This document shows positions 1-7,610 of a stretch of 21,231 bases of DNA, one piece after another; the stretch's first letter is position 1; each line of letters opens with the position of its first letter. Position numbers and translations under genes: made by a program. The DNA is taken from the NCBI GenBank assembly GCA_900550415.1, contig URSO01000040.1, positions 1 to 21,231 on the forward strand, in the 5' to 3' direction. Source of the DNA: an uncultured Collinsella sp. GTDB lineage: Bacteria > Actinomycetota > Coriobacteriia > Coriobacteriales > Coriobacteriaceae. Below the pieces are notes generated by a model. That model was not told the origin of the DNA and ran no database searches. It worked only from the letters and a program-made list of their open reading frames with translations.

Positions 1-55
1 GAGCGTCCGGCTGATAACCGGGAGGTCACAAGTTCGAATCTTGTCAGGTCCACCA
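1..55 (+). tRNA. tRNA-Ile(GAU), 5' part outside the window
   Basis: The last 55 bases of a tRNA-Ile gene, entering at the end of the D-arm. The anticodon GAT is at 13-15, followed by the TTCGAAT T-loop and an encoded CCA at 53-55. All 55 bases are identical to the matching part of the complete tRNA-Ile at 203-279, so the two genes are recent duplicates or kept identical by gene conversion. The 5' end lies before the window. Confidence 0.95.
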
Positions 56-66
56 CTTTCTTTCGC

Positions 67-111
67 AATAAACACCCCAGCGAGAGCCGAGTCGCCGCTG
101 GGGTGTTTATT
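67..111 (+). terminator. 16-bp perfect hairpin between tRNA-Ile and tRNA-Ala
   Basis: Bases 67-82 are the exact reverse complement of 96-111, giving a 16-bp stem with a 13-base loop. The outer stem is AT-rich, so each strand ends in a short T-rich run as in a bidirectional intrinsic terminator. Only 11 bases separate it from tRNA-Ala, which leaves almost no room for an independent promoter. It may instead be a processing structure or a leaky terminator. Confidence 0.6.
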
Positions 112-122
112 ACTGTCTCCGT

Positions 123-198
123 GGGGGTTTAGCTCAGCTGGGAGAGCGCGGGCTTTGCAAGCCTGAGGTCAGGGGTTCGATCCCCCTAACCTCCACCA
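123..198 (+). tRNA. tRNA-Ala(UGC)
   Basis: A complete 76-base tRNA including the encoded CCA (196-198). The acceptor stem pairs 123-129 with 188-194, with one G-U pair. The anticodon loop TTTGCAA spans 154-160 and gives TGC at 156-158. The T-loop is TTCGATC. It lies between two tRNA-Ile genes, an Ile/Ala pairing that in many bacteria is found in rRNA spacers. No rRNA is visible here. Confidence 0.97.
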
Positions 199-202
199 TG
201 AT

Positions 203-279
203 GGACCTGTAGCTCAGTTGGTTAGAGCGTCCGGCTGATAACCGGGAGGTCACAAGTTCGAATCTTGTCAGGTCCACCA
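203..279 (+). tRNA. tRNA-Ile(GAU)
   Basis: A complete 77-base tRNA with encoded CCA. The acceptor strands are 203-209 and 269-275. The anticodon loop CTGATAA gives GAT at 237-239. It starts 4 bases after tRNA-Ala, so the two are surely co-transcribed. It is identical over 55 bases to the partial tRNA at the window start. Confidence 0.97.
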
Positions 280-293
280 TCAAAACTGTGAAG

Positions 294-323
294 AGCCCTG
301 GGGCGTTGCCTCGGGGCTTTTTT
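294..323 (+). terminator. Intrinsic terminator of the tRNA cluster
   Basis: The arm 294-303 pairs with 309-318 (10 bp with two G-U pairs) around a 5-base loop, followed by six T's (318-323). It closes the tRNA-Ala/tRNA-Ile transcript. Confidence 0.85.
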
Positions 324-351
324 CTTGTCTGCGATAAATCTCATTTTGGTT

Positions 352-381
352 TTGTGTGCTGTGCGAAAGATTGGGTAGTAT
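352..381 (+). promoter_or_regulatory. Putative sigma-70 type promoter for the 438-3764 gene group
   Basis: TTGTGT (352-357) and TAGTAT (376-381) are separated by 18 bases. They lie directly after the tRNA terminator and about 55 bases upstream of the first start codon. The match is visual only. Confidence 0.5.
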
Positions 382-437
382 AGCTATTCAATGCGGCGGG
401 CTGCCGCGTGTTAACCGCTACGTACCGGAGGTGTTCC

Positions 438-938
438 ATGGTTCGTGTCGACATAGAGACCATCGTCATGGCCGCCGGTCCCGTGCCATCGCTTATCGTG
501 CTTCGTGAGCGCAGCAGCAAATCGGACTCGCCCGCGCCGCTGCGTTCCCTTTCCATTCAGACTGGTTCGTTTGAGGCTGCGGCAATCAGCCGTGGCCTCG
601 ATAGCGGCCGAGCCGAGCGCCCGATTACCCATGACCTGTTGCTCGATACTGTTGGCGCCCTGGGCGCCAAGCTCGAGCGCATCGAGATCGTTCGCGCCGA
701 GCCGCCGGTGTTCTACGCGACGATCGTCGTACTGGCCGATGGTGACGAGTGCAAGATCGACGCCCGTCCCAGTGATGCCATTGCTCTTGCCGTGCGCAGC
801 AATGCCCCCATGTTTGTGGAGGACGACATCATGAATCGCCTGGGCACTGTTTCTACCCACGCCGAGGAAGTCGACGACGAGCAGGAGTTCGAGAAGTTCG
901 ACGAGTTCGTCCATACGCTCTCCCCCGATGATTTCTAA
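438..938 (+). CDS. Bifunctional nuclease (BFN/DUF151) family protein
   Basis: A 166-residue protein. The family signature is clear: RPITHDLL at 61-68, a GALGAKLERIEI stretch at 73-84, FYATIVV at 92-98, and the hallmark IDARPSDAIALA at 108-119. Plant and bacterial members of this family have been reported to have RNase/DNase activity; many bacterial copies are uncharacterised. The C-terminal 30 residues are very acidic. I chose the ATG at 438 because GGAGGTG (427-433) sits 4 bases upstream; an in-frame ATG at 408 has no such site. It heads a tight same-strand run with the two small genes downstream. The family call is confident; activity in this protein is not shown by the sequence. Confidence 0.9.
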   Translation: MVRVDIETIVMAAGPVPSLIVLRERSSKSDSPAPLRSLSIQTGSFEAAAISRGLDSGRAERPITHDLLLDTVGALGAKLERIEIVRAEPPVFYATIVVLADGDECKIDARPSDAIALAVRSNAPMFVEDDIMNRLGTVSTHAEEVDDEQEFEKFDEFVHTLSPDDF

Positions 939-971
939 ATGCGGGGCGGCCAGGATGCGGAGTGTTCGCTG

Positions 972-1328
972 ATGGCCGGCGGTATGTCGGCCGAGGCGGC
1001 TGCGATCGCCCGCGAGGCCCAGATGCGCTCGGAGGCTTCTGAGGCGGCTCGCATTGCCTATGTGACGCAGGCCCGCACGCTTCGCGAACGCCGCGGCTCG
1101 TTTATCAAGATGGTTGTCATCTCCGCCCTTGTCGCGGCAATCTGCTCGCGCCTTCGTGGTACAGTTGGTGCGCTTGGGTTTTCGATCTCTACGGGCCTCG
1201 TGATCTGGGGCGTGGTCGATGCGGTAATGCTGACCAGTCAGATCAAGGTGCTCGACAAGCGCGCGATGGATATGATGCGCGCCCGCGACGCTGCCGCCAA
1301 GATCGCCGCCGAGGCGCAAGAACTGTAA
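972..1328 (+). CDS. Small membrane protein of unknown function, two TM helices
   Basis: I do not recognise this 118-residue protein. It has an Ala/Glu/Arg-rich N-terminal helix (1-42, probably coiled coil), two hydrophobic segments at about 44-60 and 66-87 separated by a short basic turn, and a charged Ala-rich C-terminal helix. Both ends are therefore likely on the same side, probably cytoplasmic. An in-frame ATG at 939 directly abuts the upstream stop codon but has no ribosome site, while GGAG at 959-962 lies 9 bases before the ATG at 972, so I prefer 972. It sits 33 bases after the BFN gene and 30 before the next gene, suggesting one transcript. Confidence 0.7.
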   Translation: MAGGMSAEAAAIAREAQMRSEASEAARIAYVTQARTLRERRGSFIKMVVISALVAAICSRLRGTVGALGFSISTGLVIWGVVDAVMLTSQIKVLDKRAMDMMRARDAAAKIAAEAQEL

Positions 1329-1358
1329 CGACGCCAGACTCGATGGGAAGGTCTAAAG

Positions 1359-1808
1359 ATGGCACAGGATATGCAGGACGCCGGTAACGTCTCCGCCGAG
1401 CTCGACGCCATGGTGTGTGACCTGATCGGTGCGTTCTTGGACGACCTGGCCGCCGGTGAAAACCCTGGCGTGGTCGTGGCAATTGAGGATGCCGCTTCCA
1501 ACCGTTATCTGGCGGCGCTCGATGAGGATGGCGAAGAGGCGTGCCTCGAGGCGGCTACCAACTTTATCTCCGAGCACAAGATGGGTCTTAAGGACGAGGG
1601 CCTGGGCCGTATCGCCCGCTATGCCATCGGCTACACCGGCTGCGTTGAGATTGACGGCGGCTATCACGACGCCCTGCTCGTGAGCTTCTTCGAAACCACG
1701 CTCGAGAGCGGTTTTTCGGCATACGTGCTGTATGAGGGCATGGGTGCCGGCGATGGTTTTATGTGGAGCGACCCTGAACCTGCAGGTGAGGAAACCCCTC
1801 TCATCTAA
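1359..1808 (+). CDS. Acidic soluble protein of unknown function
   Basis: A 149-residue, strongly acidic protein with no signal peptide or membrane segment and no motif I recognise. It starts with ATG after GGAAGG (1346-1351). The N-terminal half is rich in Asp/Glu/Ala helices, and the second half contains the Gly- and aromatic-rich stretch YAIGYTGCVEIDGGYHD, which looks like beta structure. It shares the strand and close spacing of the two preceding genes and ends 117 bases before typA. Codon use is like its neighbours, so it is likely a lineage-specific core gene. Confidence 0.7.
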   Translation: MAQDMQDAGNVSAELDAMVCDLIGAFLDDLAAGENPGVVVAIEDAASNRYLAALDEDGEEACLEAATNFISEHKMGLKDEGLGRIARYAIGYTGCVEIDGGYHDALLVSFFETTLESGFSAYVLYEGMGAGDGFMWSDPEPAGEETPLI

Positions 1809-1925
1809 AATCGCTAAAATAAACGAGTTTTCGGTAAAAGGCTCAATATTCCCGCTGAGCGTTGTATCGCTGGGCGGGCCGCATACGCGTGCCGTTTGTA
1901 TATGGATAGAAGATAGGGGAACTAC

Positions 1926-3764
<1,839 letters not shown>

Positions 3765-3790
3765 GCGCCGGGCTTTATAGCTTTAATGAG

Positions 3791-3825
3791 AAAGGGCGTC
3801 GACCGCAATGGTCGGCGCCCTTTTT
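3791..3825 (+). terminator. Intrinsic terminator after typA
   Basis: A 14-bp stem (3791-3804 with 3810-3823, one G-U pair) around a 5-base loop, ending in TTTTT. It starts 26 bases after the typA stop codon. Confidence 0.9.
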
Positions 3826-3852
3826 GGTGCATGGGGATTGAGGCGGCCTACG

Positions 3853-3885
3853 CCACCACAAAGGTGCCTGTCCCCTTTGTGGTGG
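3853..3885. repeat. REP-like palindrome with a 12-bp perfect stem
   Basis: Bases 3853-3864 are the exact reverse complement of 3874-3885, with a 9-base loop TGCCTGTCC. It lies between the convergent ends of typA and the minus-strand gene at 3893. No T-run follows on either strand, so it is not a classical terminator. The GGGACAGGCACC core seen on the minus strand resembles, from memory, scattered intergenic palindromes of other bacteria. Copy number cannot be judged from one window. Confidence 0.6.
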
Positions 3886-3892
3886 TTGGTGG

Positions 3893-5038
3893 TTAGGCGG
3901 TGGGAAGGCCTGGCGTGTTAGCCGGCTGCTGCGGCTTGAGGTGGGCGTTGTGCCAAATGATTTGGATGACGTAGCCGAGCGTGAAGACGAAGGCTACGCC
4001 GCTGACAAAGTTGCCCATAAGAGGAAGTGCCGTGAGCGCGCCCGCGACGATACCGCCCGCGGCGGCCATGGCGAAGCGGTTTTGGTTGTGTCCGACCATG
4101 CGTGCGATCGCGGTACCCGTAAATGCCGCCGAGACCAAAGCGATGCCGATGATGCTGCACATGAGGGCTCCGGCGAGCGACAGGCCTGCAATCGAGATGA
4201 TAAGCAGCAGGACGGCGGGAGCGATGGCGACCGTGCCCAGAAGGCCACTTACCCACAGTGGCATGGGATGCTGATGGAGCATGCCAGCGGCGCTGGCGGT
4301 TGCGCGCGGAAAGACAAGCTCAAGCAGGATAGCGACAAAGCAGGTGGAAAGCGCTGCGGCAACGATGCCGCCGATCATGTCGTTGACCGTAGAGGTGTTC
4401 TCGTTCTCGGTCCGGTCGATCTTGAGGGCTCCAACCTGAGCGCCCTCGGCCCGCTCGGGGTCCTGTGAGACGTGGGCGTTCACCGTGCCGGTGATGCGGG
4501 CGTTTTTACCCAGGATGAGCTTGTCGGCCCAGACTTCAACATTGCCATCGACGGTGCCGTCGATGGTAACGGTGTCGCCGGCAAGCGCCGCCGATTTGGC
4601 GGAGCCGCGCAGGGCGACCGTTTCGCCCGCCGCGTAAAAACAGTTGGCGGTGCTGCCGGTGTTGAGCACGACGTGCTGGCCGGCCACCGTGACGCTGCCA
4701 TCGATTGCGGTTTTGGCGATATCGATGGTGCGTGCTGCCAGACGAACGGCGCCGCCTACGGTGCAATCGCGAATCGACAGGTTCTCACCCGCCGCGATAA
4801 TATCGCGGCCGATGGAGGCGTCGTCTAGGTTGAGACTTTGGCCGGCCCAGTACAGGTCGCCTTCGATACCGGACGGAGTTGAGTCAACTTCGGTTGCGAG
4901 CACGTTTCCCGCGGTGTCGGTGCCGGCGAACGACACCGTGGGAAGTGCGGTGAGCGCGAGTGCAATCAGCGCGAATAGGATGGTGATGCGGGCCTGCGCT
5001 TTGTGGCGCCGGATCGACGGTACTTGGTTGCAAGGCAT
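3893..5038 (-). CDS. Bactofilin-like repeat protein with C-terminal membrane domain
   Basis: 381 residues. The N-terminus is basic and followed by a hydrophobic segment ending VSFAG (about 19-39), a signal peptide or first membrane anchor. About residues 55-200 are short beta-strand repeats (GDxxxAGxxLxL, DGTVDGNVEV, ARITGTVNA) of the kind seen in polymer-forming bactofilins. About four hydrophobic helices follow (roughly 220-370). Function is unknown; a surface or membrane scaffold is an inference. I start at the ATG at 5038 because AAGGA lies about 6 bases upstream; an ATG at 5086 would span the operator-like palindrome at 5051-5075 and lacks a ribosome site. It lies downstream of the TRIC gene on the same strand. 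Confidence 0.75.
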   Translation of the reverse strand: MPCNQVPSIRRHKAQARITILFALIALALTALPTVSFAGTDTAGNVLATEVDSTPSGIEGDLYWAGQSLNLDDASIGRDIIAAGENLSIRDCTVGGAVRLAARTIDIAKTAIDGSVTVAGQHVVLNTGSTANCFYAAGETVALRGSAKSAALAGDTVTIDGTVDGNVEVWADKLILGKNARITGTVNAHVSQDPERAEGAQVGALKIDRTENENTSTVNDMIGGIVAAALSTCFVAILLELVFPRATASAAGMLHQHPMPLWVSGLLGTVAIAPAVLLLIISIAGLSLAGALMCSIIGIALVSAAFTGTAIARMVGHNQNRFAMAAAGGIVAGALTALPLMGNFVSGVAFVFTLGYVIQIIWHNAHLKPQQPANTPGLPTA

Positions 5039-5050
5039 AGTGAATCCTTC

Positions 5051-5075
5051 GTTAGATACTCGACAGGTATCTAAC
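5051..5075 (-). promoter_or_regulatory. Operator-like inverted repeat upstream of the bactofilin-like gene
   Basis: GTTAGATAC (5051-5059) and GTATCTAAC (5067-5075) are perfect 9-base inverted repeats with a 7-base spacer. They end just before the ribosome site of the 3893-5038 gene. The size and symmetry suit a dimeric repressor such as TetR or MarR family, but no regulator gene is in the window. A hairpin in the mRNA leader is the alternative. Confidence 0.6.
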
Positions 5076-5144
5076 AGGGTACCCAACGCGTGGGCGCTCT
5101 AAAAGAACCTCTCGGTTGCATTTCGAAGGGTCGTGCCGTGCTGT

Positions 5145-5834
5145 TTACTTTTTACGGTGCAAGAAGCGCGCGATATCTTCTTCGGTGGGGCTTTTGATGT
5201 CAAAGCGCAGCGAGAGCCAGCGCAGACCCATGGTCACGACAACGCATACGACCAGCGCGGCAACATTGCTCATGAGGCCGCTCATGACGAGGGCTACATA
5301 GCTTGCCGATCCGGCGATGGCCGCGATGGCATAGAAGTTGGTGCGTTGGAAAATGCCCGGGACCACGCCCATAAAGCCGTCGCGCAGCATGCCGCCGCCC
5401 ACGGCGGTAAAGAAGCCCATCATGATACATACGGCGGGCGCAAATCCGTACACCAACGCCTTGTCCGCGCCGGTTGCTGCATAGATGCCGACCGAGATGA
5501 TGTCGAGCAGGGGAATGAGTTTTTCGGGCTTATCGACGATTGCCGGGAAGATATAGATGATGGCGGCTGTGGCGATGGAGAGCAGTAGTGCCATGGGCTG
5601 GTTGAGGATGTAGACGTTGCCGACCTGGAGCGTCATATCGCGCAAAAGACCGCCGCCCAGACCGCAGACCACCGCGAGCGCGACCGCGCCCACCAGGTCG
5701 AGCTTGTGCTCGCGAGCGACCAGCACGCCCGAGATCGATGCCGCGACAACGGCGAACATCTCGAGCCAAAATGGGATAGCGACCATGGTATCCGAGGCGT
5801 GTGAAGTAACAGTCATAGCGGCGACGACGGGCAA
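5145..5834 (-). CDS. TRIC / UPF0126 family membrane channel protein
   Basis: A predicted polytopic inner-membrane protein of about 229 residues with roughly seven helices. It is two homologous halves, each carrying the family motif: GLGGGLLRD in the first and AVGGGMLRD in the second. This is the bacterial trimeric intracellular cation channel family (E. coli YadS/YicG-like), thought to pass monovalent cations. I prefer a TTG start at 5834 because AAAGGA lies 7 bases upstream. ATG codons at 5816 and 5786 are possible but have no good ribosome site. A longer frame reaching 6095 would read through the hairpin repeat and is rejected. The substrate here is unknown. Confidence 0.88.
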   Translation of the reverse strand: MPVVAAMTVTSHASDTMVAIPFWLEMFAVVAASISGVLVAREHKLDLVGAVALAVVCGLGGGLLRDMTLQVGNVYILNQPMALLLSIATAAIIYIFPAIVDKPEKLIPLLDIISVGIYAATGADKALVYGFAPAVCIMMGFFTAVGGGMLRDGFMGVVPGIFQRTNFYAIAAIAGSASYVALVMSGLMSNVAALVVCVVVTMGLRWLSLRFDIKSPTEEDIARFLHRKK

Positions 5835-5964
5835 GATGAGGTCCTTTGATTCTCGGGTTTGAACAATGCCCGTACATAGTACATGGTTGGCGGCGATTGA
5901 GACCCTATTGCTCGGCAAACGGTAGGGACTGGGCGCGGGCGTGGCGTTACTGGAATGCCAGGGG

Positions 5965-6039
5965 TCCAAAACATGTACATCAGCCTCCAAAAACGACATT
6001 TTTCGACATCTTTGGAGGCTGACGTACATGTTTGGATTG
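5965..6039 (-). repeat. Long hairpin repeat, copy A
   Basis: Arms 5965-5991 and 6011-6036 pair over 26 positions with one mismatch on the plus strand and one bulged A, around a 19-base loop. On the minus strand the loop carries GATGTCGAAAAATGTCG and the mismatch becomes a G-U pair. The same unit recurs in opposite orientation at 7164-7236; both start CAATCCAAAC on the side facing the gene between them. It lies upstream of both the TRIC gene (minus) and the nuclease-like gene (plus). Confidence 0.9.
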
Positions 6040-6138
6040 GGTTCACAGCATGAGTGAGTTGATTTACTCACATCCGGTAGATTTCCCCACTTCAACGGAC
6101 ATAAGAGTTGGATACCGGCTCAGAGCGAGAGGCCCTCA

Positions 6139-7146
6139 ATGGATACCCCTGTTCTCATTTCGCATAAAACCGCATGGCTTGTCCATCATGCACCCCAGAA
6201 TTTGGTTCAGTCTCTTGCGCGGCACGACTACCAGATAGGCGCACAAGGCATCTCCACCCAACAACGCGTTGCGCGCATACGACAGGCACTTATCGACTGC
6301 GGCATTCCGTCCGATATGCTCAAGACTATCGATATCTCGGTTGTATTCGAATTCGAGCGAATTCGCACCAAAGGCGTCATTTGCCACATTCTTGGACAAA
6401 ATCTTCCCTACGAGCATATTAACGAGTTGACGCCCGGAATCTTCATCACCGACGAAGCCTTCACCTTCGTGCTCGCTGCCGAGTGGATGGATAGGATCGA
6501 ATATCTCGAATATGGCTATGAAGTTTGCGGCGATTATCGCATGAGGCTCAATCCCGCCGACCCTTATACCGAGCAACCAGCCACCACCTCCAAGGATGAA
6601 ATAATCGAACTGCTCGATCGGCATCCCGGCAAACCCGGTGCCACACGTGCACGGCTCGCGCTCAGGCATATCTACGATCGCTCGGCCTCGCCTATGGAGA
6701 CCGCTTCGGCAATCGCCCTCTCACTCCCAACAAGCGAAGGCGGCGTTGGCATCCGAGGTATCGAACTCAACAAACCACTCGAGATCCCTCAACGTCTCTG
6801 GCATTGCGCCAAAGCTCGAACACTTAAAATCGATGCGCTCGTTACCTACAAGCGCAGGGAGCTCGGTATCGAATATAAGGGCGGTTTTCACGATGAGTTC
6901 GAGCGCAAAGGAGCAGATGCGGAGCGAGAGGCCGTTCTCTCCCAAATGGGATATCGAATCGTTACGCTCACTTCGGCTCAGTTCGGCAGCCAACTCGCCT
7001 TTCACCGCGCCATGAACAACATTCGCGAAGCACTCGGCATGCCTCGCTGTACCGACACCGGGCACCAGCGAGAGCAAAACGAACTACGCAAGGCTCTTAT
7101 CCGCAACTGGAAAGGTATGCGAGACGAAGAGGCGCCTTCCGAATAG
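6139..7146 (+). CDS. DUF559 / PD-(D/E)XK endonuclease-fold protein, AbiEi-like architecture
   Basis: 335 residues. The C-terminal ~150 residues fit the Vsr/DUF559 nuclease fold: SPMET (184-188, candidate Glu187), KIDAL (Asp232), GIEYKGGFHD (Glu245 and Lys247 as the E-x-K pair), then DAEREAVLSQMGYRIVTLT (260-278). The N-terminal half resembles the helical/winged part of AbiEi-type proteins, including GIFITDEAFTFVLAAEWMD (100-118). No partner toxin or methylase is adjacent. The ATG at 6139 has GAGAGG 6 bases upstream. Codon use is clearly more AT-rich than its neighbours, suggesting transfer. The gene lies between two inverted hairpin repeats. The fold assignment is from motif recognition; a role in phage defence or DNA mobility is inference only. 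Confidence 0.7.
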   Translation: MDTPVLISHKTAWLVHHAPQNLVQSLARHDYQIGAQGISTQQRVARIRQALIDCGIPSDMLKTIDISVVFEFERIRTKGVICHILGQNLPYEHINELTPGIFITDEAFTFVLAAEWMDRIEYLEYGYEVCGDYRMRLNPADPYTEQPATTSKDEIIELLDRHPGKPGATRARLALRHIYDRSASPMETASAIALSLPTSEGGVGIRGIELNKPLEIPQRLWHCAKARTLKIDALVTYKRRELGIEYKGGFHDEFERKGADAEREAVLSQMGYRIVTLTSAQFGSQLAFHRAMNNIREALGMPRCTDTGHQREQNELRKALIRNWKGMRDEEAPSE

Positions 7147-7163
7147 TGCCACTCCCGTGAGCT

Positions 7164-7236
7164 CAATCCAAACGTGTACGTCAGCCTTCAAAGATGTCGA
7201 AAAATGTCGGTTTTGGAGGCTGACGTACATGTTTTT
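7164..7236 (+). repeat. Long hairpin repeat, copy B
   Basis: Arms 7170-7192 and 7212-7234 form a 23-bp stem in which every position pairs, two of them (7174/7230 and 7188/7216) as G-U. The 19-base loop carries GATGTCGAAAAATGTCG. It is the inverted counterpart of copy A at 5965-6039. Five T's (7232-7236) close the hairpin 18 bases after the nuclease-like gene, so this copy could also act as that gene's terminator. Confidence 0.9.
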
Positions 7237-7247
7237 GAGGGAAGGGC

Positions 7248-7272
7248 GGGTTCGAATCCCTCCTCCTCCGCC
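7248..7272 (+). repeat. Detached copy of the tRNA-Ser 3' end
   Basis: These 25 bases equal the T-loop-to-CC end of the tRNA-Ser(CGA) gene at 7337-7427, but on the opposite strand (reverse complement of 7338-7362). No tRNA body precedes it: the sequence upstream is hairpin repeat B. It is therefore a tRNA remnant or an attachment-site-like duplication. The final base of the CCA is changed to G. Confidence 0.8.
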
Positions 7273-7294
7273 GAATTTGCTTGTAAGGGACTCA

Positions 7295-7325
7295 AAACAA
7301 AAAAGCTCCCATTCCTAGGAGCTTT
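7295..7325 (-). terminator. Intrinsic terminator of tRNA-Ser(CGA)
   Basis: The 8-bp stem 7302-7309 / 7318-7325 reads on the minus strand as a hairpin followed by a run of T's (complement of the A's at 7299-7304). It lies 12 bases beyond the tRNA 3' end. Confidence 0.8.
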
Positions 7326-7336
7326 CTCAACCAAAA

Positions 7337-7427
7337 TGGCGGAGGAGGAGGGATTCGAACCCTCGTGACCTTATACAGGCCAAACGGTTTTCGAGACCGC
7401 CGCATTCAACCACTCTGCCACCCCTCC
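7337..7427 (-). tRNA. tRNA-Ser(CGA)
   Basis: A complete 91-base class II tRNA with a long variable arm. Acceptor strands are 7421-7427 and 7341-7347, discriminator G, with encoded CCA (7337-7339). The anticodon loop CTCGAAA gives CGA (complement of 7391-7393), reading UCG codons. It is followed by its own terminator and lies downstream of tRNA-Ser(GGA). Confidence 0.96.
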
Positions 7428-7435
7428 GCGTGGGG

Positions 7436-7467
7436 TAAAAACAAAGCAGGCTCGAAGGCCTGCTTTG
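7436..7467 (-). terminator. Intrinsic terminator of tRNA-Ser(GGA)
   Basis: The 9-bp stem 7443-7451 / 7458-7466 is followed on the minus strand by a T-run interrupted by one base (complement of 7436-7442). It lies between the two tRNA-Ser genes, so tRNA-Ser(CGA) needs read-through or a promoter of its own; only about 10 bases remain for one. Confidence 0.75.
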
Positions 7468-7475
7468 GAATTAAC

Positions 7476-7566
7476 TGGCGGAGAGTCAGGGATTTGAACC
7501 CTGGAGACGCTTTTGACGCCTACACGATTTCCAATCGTGCTCCTTCGGCCACTCGGACAACTCTCC
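7476..7566 (-). tRNA. tRNA-Ser(GGA)
   Basis: A complete 91-base class II tRNA. The acceptor pairs 7560-7566 with 7480-7486, discriminator G, encoded CCA at 7476-7478. The anticodon loop TTGGAAA gives GGA (complement of 7530-7532), reading UCC and UCU. It has a long variable arm. Confidence 0.96.
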
Positions 7567-7582
7567 GTTAAATGCGAAAGTC

Positions 7583-7610
7583 AGTATACACGAGGAATCG
7601 CAAAGTGCAA
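7583..7610 (-). promoter_or_regulatory. Promoter of the tRNA-Ser genes
   Basis: On the minus strand, TTGCAC (complement of 7605-7610) and TATACT (complement of 7583-7588) are 16 bases apart and lie 16 bases before the tRNA-Ser(GGA) 5' end. Both boxes are close to the sigma-70 consensus. Confidence 0.75.

Noticed and set aside
5835..6095. An N-terminal extension of the TRIC protein, up to an ATG at 6095, reading through hairpin repeat A
   Set aside because: It would add about 87 residues with no family similarity, encoded by the palindrome and spacer. The repeat happens to be open in this frame in both copies. The TTG at 5834 has the only good ribosome site.
7174..7368. Small reading frame across hairpin repeat B, the tRNA tail and the tRNA-Ser terminator
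   Set aside because: It is composed entirely of non-coding features, and its resemblance to the frame in copy A only reflects the shared repeat.
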